Shown here piece by piece: positions 61,607 through 64,000 of a stretch of 64,000 nucleotides of DNA. Origin of the DNA: an uncultured Pelagibacteraceae bacterium (GTDB lineage: Bacteria > Pseudomonadota > Alphaproteobacteria > Pelagibacterales > Pelagibacteraceae). Location of the stretch: contig CACNLV010000001.1 in the NCBI GenBank assembly GCA_902621345.1, forward strand, positions 310,001-374,000, given 5' to 3'. The notes below the pieces were generated by a model. That model made no database searches. It saw only the letters and a program-made list of their open reading frames with translations, and was not told the origin of the DNA. Within the stretch, counting starts at the first letter, position 1. The number at the start of each line of letters is the position of its first letter. The translations under genes and the position numbers were made by a program.

Positions 61607-62745
61607 TTTTTTTCCTTAAAAGAATTTAGATTGAAATAAATTATTGAGTAAATAGAAATTATCACAATTAGAGGTATTATAAAAATCTTTATATTATCTA
61701 GAAAGTTACTTTTTATAAACCTTAAACTCATTTCGGAAGAAATAATTATTAATAATCCAAATAAAAAAATAAAAATTCTATAATTAAAATAATTTATATT
61801 TTCTTTTGACCTCAAAATAAGAAACTGAATTACCAACATTAAAGATGGTATATAAAAAGGAATAATTAACCTTTTATACAACTCTTTGATCACATTGTTA
61901 AGATTAGACTCAAGACAATTTTCAACTACGACGTCTTTTGTTTTTATATTAAAAAAATTTAAGTTGTTTAATTTCAAATAACATTTTATCAATTTCGAAG
62001 TAGAAACTTCCTGAGTTTTTATATAAGTCGTAGTATTTGTTTTTAAGTTTTTTAAGTTAAAGTCTGATTTTGAAAATTTAAAGTTTGTAACTTTATCGTC
62101 AACAACATTAATTGTTTCTCCTTCATACAATACTAAAATTTGATTATTTTCTTTATTGATAAAATTGCCCTTTTTTGCATAAGTTATTTGAAAATTTTTA
62201 ATATTTTCTTCTTTTTTCATATATATATTTAATAGATTTCCATCTTTATCTTTGTTATCACTATAAATTGTAAGATCTTTTATCGTATCGTTGAATTTTT
62301 TCTTTTTAACAAAACTTTCTAAAAAATTTACAGAGGATGTTCTTAAAAAAGATCTTGCTTTATCTTGAGCGCTAGGAACTACGAAAGAAGCTAAAATAAT
62401 TTGTAAAAGTGTTAAAAAAATTGAAAAAATAAATAAAAAATTTATAAGTTGAAACTTATTAACACCGAAATTCCAAAATATAATAAGTTCATTATTTAAT
62501 TCATATTTTGAAATCACGTAAAAAAAACTAAAGAAAAATACAAATGGTAAAACTTTACTAATTACTTTTGGAAAGTTTAGTAGTGAATAATTTATATATA
62601 CTAAATAATCCCTACCATCTTCGATCATTATGTCTAAAAAGTTAACTGCCTGAAATACCCAGATAATAATACTCGCACTAAAAAGGGTAATGAGAAAAAA
62701 GATTAAACAATCAGATAATAATTTTCTAAATAATATTTTTTCCAT
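61603..62745 (-). CDS. lptF: LPS export permease LptF (YjgP/YjgQ family)
   Basis: FRKLLSDCLIFFLITLFSASIIIWVFQAVNFLDIMIEDG N-terminus. Confidence 0.87.
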   Translation of the reverse strand: MEKILFRKLLSDCLIFFLITLFSASIIIWVFQAVNFLDIMIEDGRDYLVYINYSLLNFPKVISKVLPFVFFFSFFYVISKYELNNELIIFWNFGVNKFQLINFLFIFSIFLTLLQIILASFVVPSAQDKARSFLRTSSVNFLESFVKKKKFNDTIKDLTIYSDNKDKDGNLLNIYMKKEENIKNFQITYAKKGNFINKENNQILVLYEGETINVVDDKVTNFKFSKSDFNLKNLKTNTTTYIKTQEVSTSKLIKCYLKLNNLNFFNIKTKDVVVENCLESNLNNVIKELYKRLIIPFYIPSLMLVIQFLILRSKENINYFNYRIFIFLFGLLIIISSEMSLRFIKSNFLDNIKIFIIPLIVIISIYSIIYFNLNSFKEKK

Positions 62746-62828
62746 TGAAATCTAACAAAATAATAATTATATATTCACAACTACAAGCTTACAATTAAAA
62801 TACAACTTAAAGTACACATATATAAAAA

Positions 62829-64000
62829 ATGTCAATAAAAATAAGCTTTAAAAAAAGTGTTTTTAATAAAACATCCTCAAATTTGGTCTTATTTGTGGAT
62901 GAAAAATTCAACACAAAATTAATTAAGAAATATTTATCTGACACAGAATTTTCGTACATATCTGATTTGTTAAAAACAAGTGACCTAAATAAAAAATTAT
63001 TAGTTTTCAATCTTAATTCGAAAAAAAAAATAGTTTTAGTCTCAATTAAAAAAAACATTAAAAATTGTGAAATTGAAAATCTAGGAGCAAAATTTTATGG
63101 GCTAATTAATTACGAAAAAAACTCTGAATATTATATCAACTCTGAGAGCTTAATAAATACCCATAAAAATTTTATAGGATACTTTCTTCATGGACTCAAA
63201 TTAAAATCATATAACTTTAAAAAATACAAAACAAAAAAAGAAAGAAAATCGTTAACTATAAGAGTTATAGGAAAAAAAAATATTATTTCACCTAAAGACC
63301 AATTAAAGTTTAGGGCACTAGAGGAAGGAACTTTTTATGCAAGAGATTTAGTTTCAGAGCCCGGCAACATACTTCATCCAGATGAATATGCCAAAAGACT
63401 AAAAGTTCTCAAAAAATATGGTTTAAAAATTAATGTTTATGATCAAGTAAGATTAAAAAAACTTGGAATGAATGCTTTGTTAGGTGTAGGTCAAGGAAGT
63501 ATAAGAGGCTCATACCTTGTTACTATGGAGTGGAAAGGATCTAAAAACAACTCAAAACCTCTAGCCTTTATTGGCAAGGGAGTTTGTTTTGATACAGGTG
63601 GGTATTCTTTGAAACCAGCGAAATTTATGGAGGATATGACTTATGATATGGCTGGCTCAGCCGCAGTTGTAGGGTTAATGAAAAATCTTGCATTAAGAAA
63701 AGCAAAAATAAATGCAGTAGGAGTTGTTGGACTTGTGGAAAATATGGTCAGCGGAAATGCTCAAAGACCTGGTGACATAGTAAAATCTTACAGTGGAAAA
63801 ACAATAGAAATTTTGAATACAGATGCAGAGGGAAGGCTTGTTTTAGCTGATGCAATCACATTTACAGAAAAGAAATTTAAACCAAAATTTATGATTGATT
63901 TAGCTACTTTAACAGGTGCAATAATTGTTTCTTTAGGATCTGAATATGCAGGTCTTTTTTCTAATAATGACAAATTGTCAAAAGAATTAATCAATGCAGG
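62829..64000 (+). CDS. pepA: Leucyl aminopeptidase (M17), truncated by window end
   Basis: ATG at 62829, open to the window end: [69 protein letters not shown]. Missing from the ORF track because it has no stop in the window. Confidence 0.95.
   Translation, partial: MSIKISFKKSVFNKTSSNLVLFVDEKFNTKLIKKYLSDTEFSYISDLLKTSDLNKKLLVFNLNSKKKIVLVSIKKNIKNCEIENLGAKFYGLINYEKNSEYYINSESLINTHKNFIGYFLHGLKLKSYNFKKYKTKKERKSLTIRVIGKKNIISPKDQLKFRALEEGTFYARDLVSEPGNILHPDEYAKRLKVLKKYGLKINVYDQVRLKKLGMNALLGVGQGSIRGSYLVTMEWKGSKNNSKPLAFIGKGVCFDTGGYSLKPAKFMEDMTYDMAGSAAVVGLMKNLALRKAKINAVGVVGLVENMVSGNAQRPGDIVKSYSGKTIEILNTDAEGRLVLADAITFTEKKFKPKFMIDLATLTGAIIVSLGSEYAGLFSNNDKLSKELINA

Noticed and set aside
1-64000. CRISPR arrays, transposases, integrases, phage genes, toxin-antitoxin or defence islands
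   Set aside because: Scanned for direct repeats and signature proteins; none seen. Nearly all sequence is explained by core or transport genes.
1-64000. tRNA or rRNA genes
   Set aside because: No intergenic gap contains a cloverleaf-like segment with GGTTCGAATCC-type T-arm that I could identify; a tRNAscan-SE run would settle this.

Overview
This is a low-GC, densely packed bacterial chromosomal window. Gene content and order suggest an alphaproteobacterium of the SAR11/Pelagibacter type (inference). About 60 genes fill almost all of it, mostly housekeeping: recA, alaS, icd, psd/pss, rlmE, guaB/guaA, panB, a TRAP transporter, pxpABC, gcvTHP, a DUF1365/CFA lipid-modification cluster, tspO, selO, msrA, NAD-formate dehydrogenase, an amidinotransferase, gshA/gshB, purF/cvpA, dnaB/rplI/rpsR/rpsF, fabD/fabG/acpP, gmk, rsmA/pdxA/surA-like/lptD/lptG/lptF and a partial pepA. 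I see no CRISPR array, mobile element, prophage, rRNA or tRNA. The best non-coding element is a tandem glycine riboswitch (22821-22980) whose second P1 helix ends at the base before the gcvT start codon. Other points for follow-up: an IMP dehydrogenase with a clean in-frame loss of its CBS (Bateman) module; a near-gapless run from gcvTHP into the FAD-oxidoreductase/DUF1365/CFA/DUF3833 cluster; an AGAT-like amidinotransferase with its catalytic residues intact; a hairpin between the TRAP binding-protein and permease genes; and locus-level gene losses (fabF/mltG/yicC between acpP and gmk; alr/radA near dnaB). I did not find a convincing wholly new multi-gene system.
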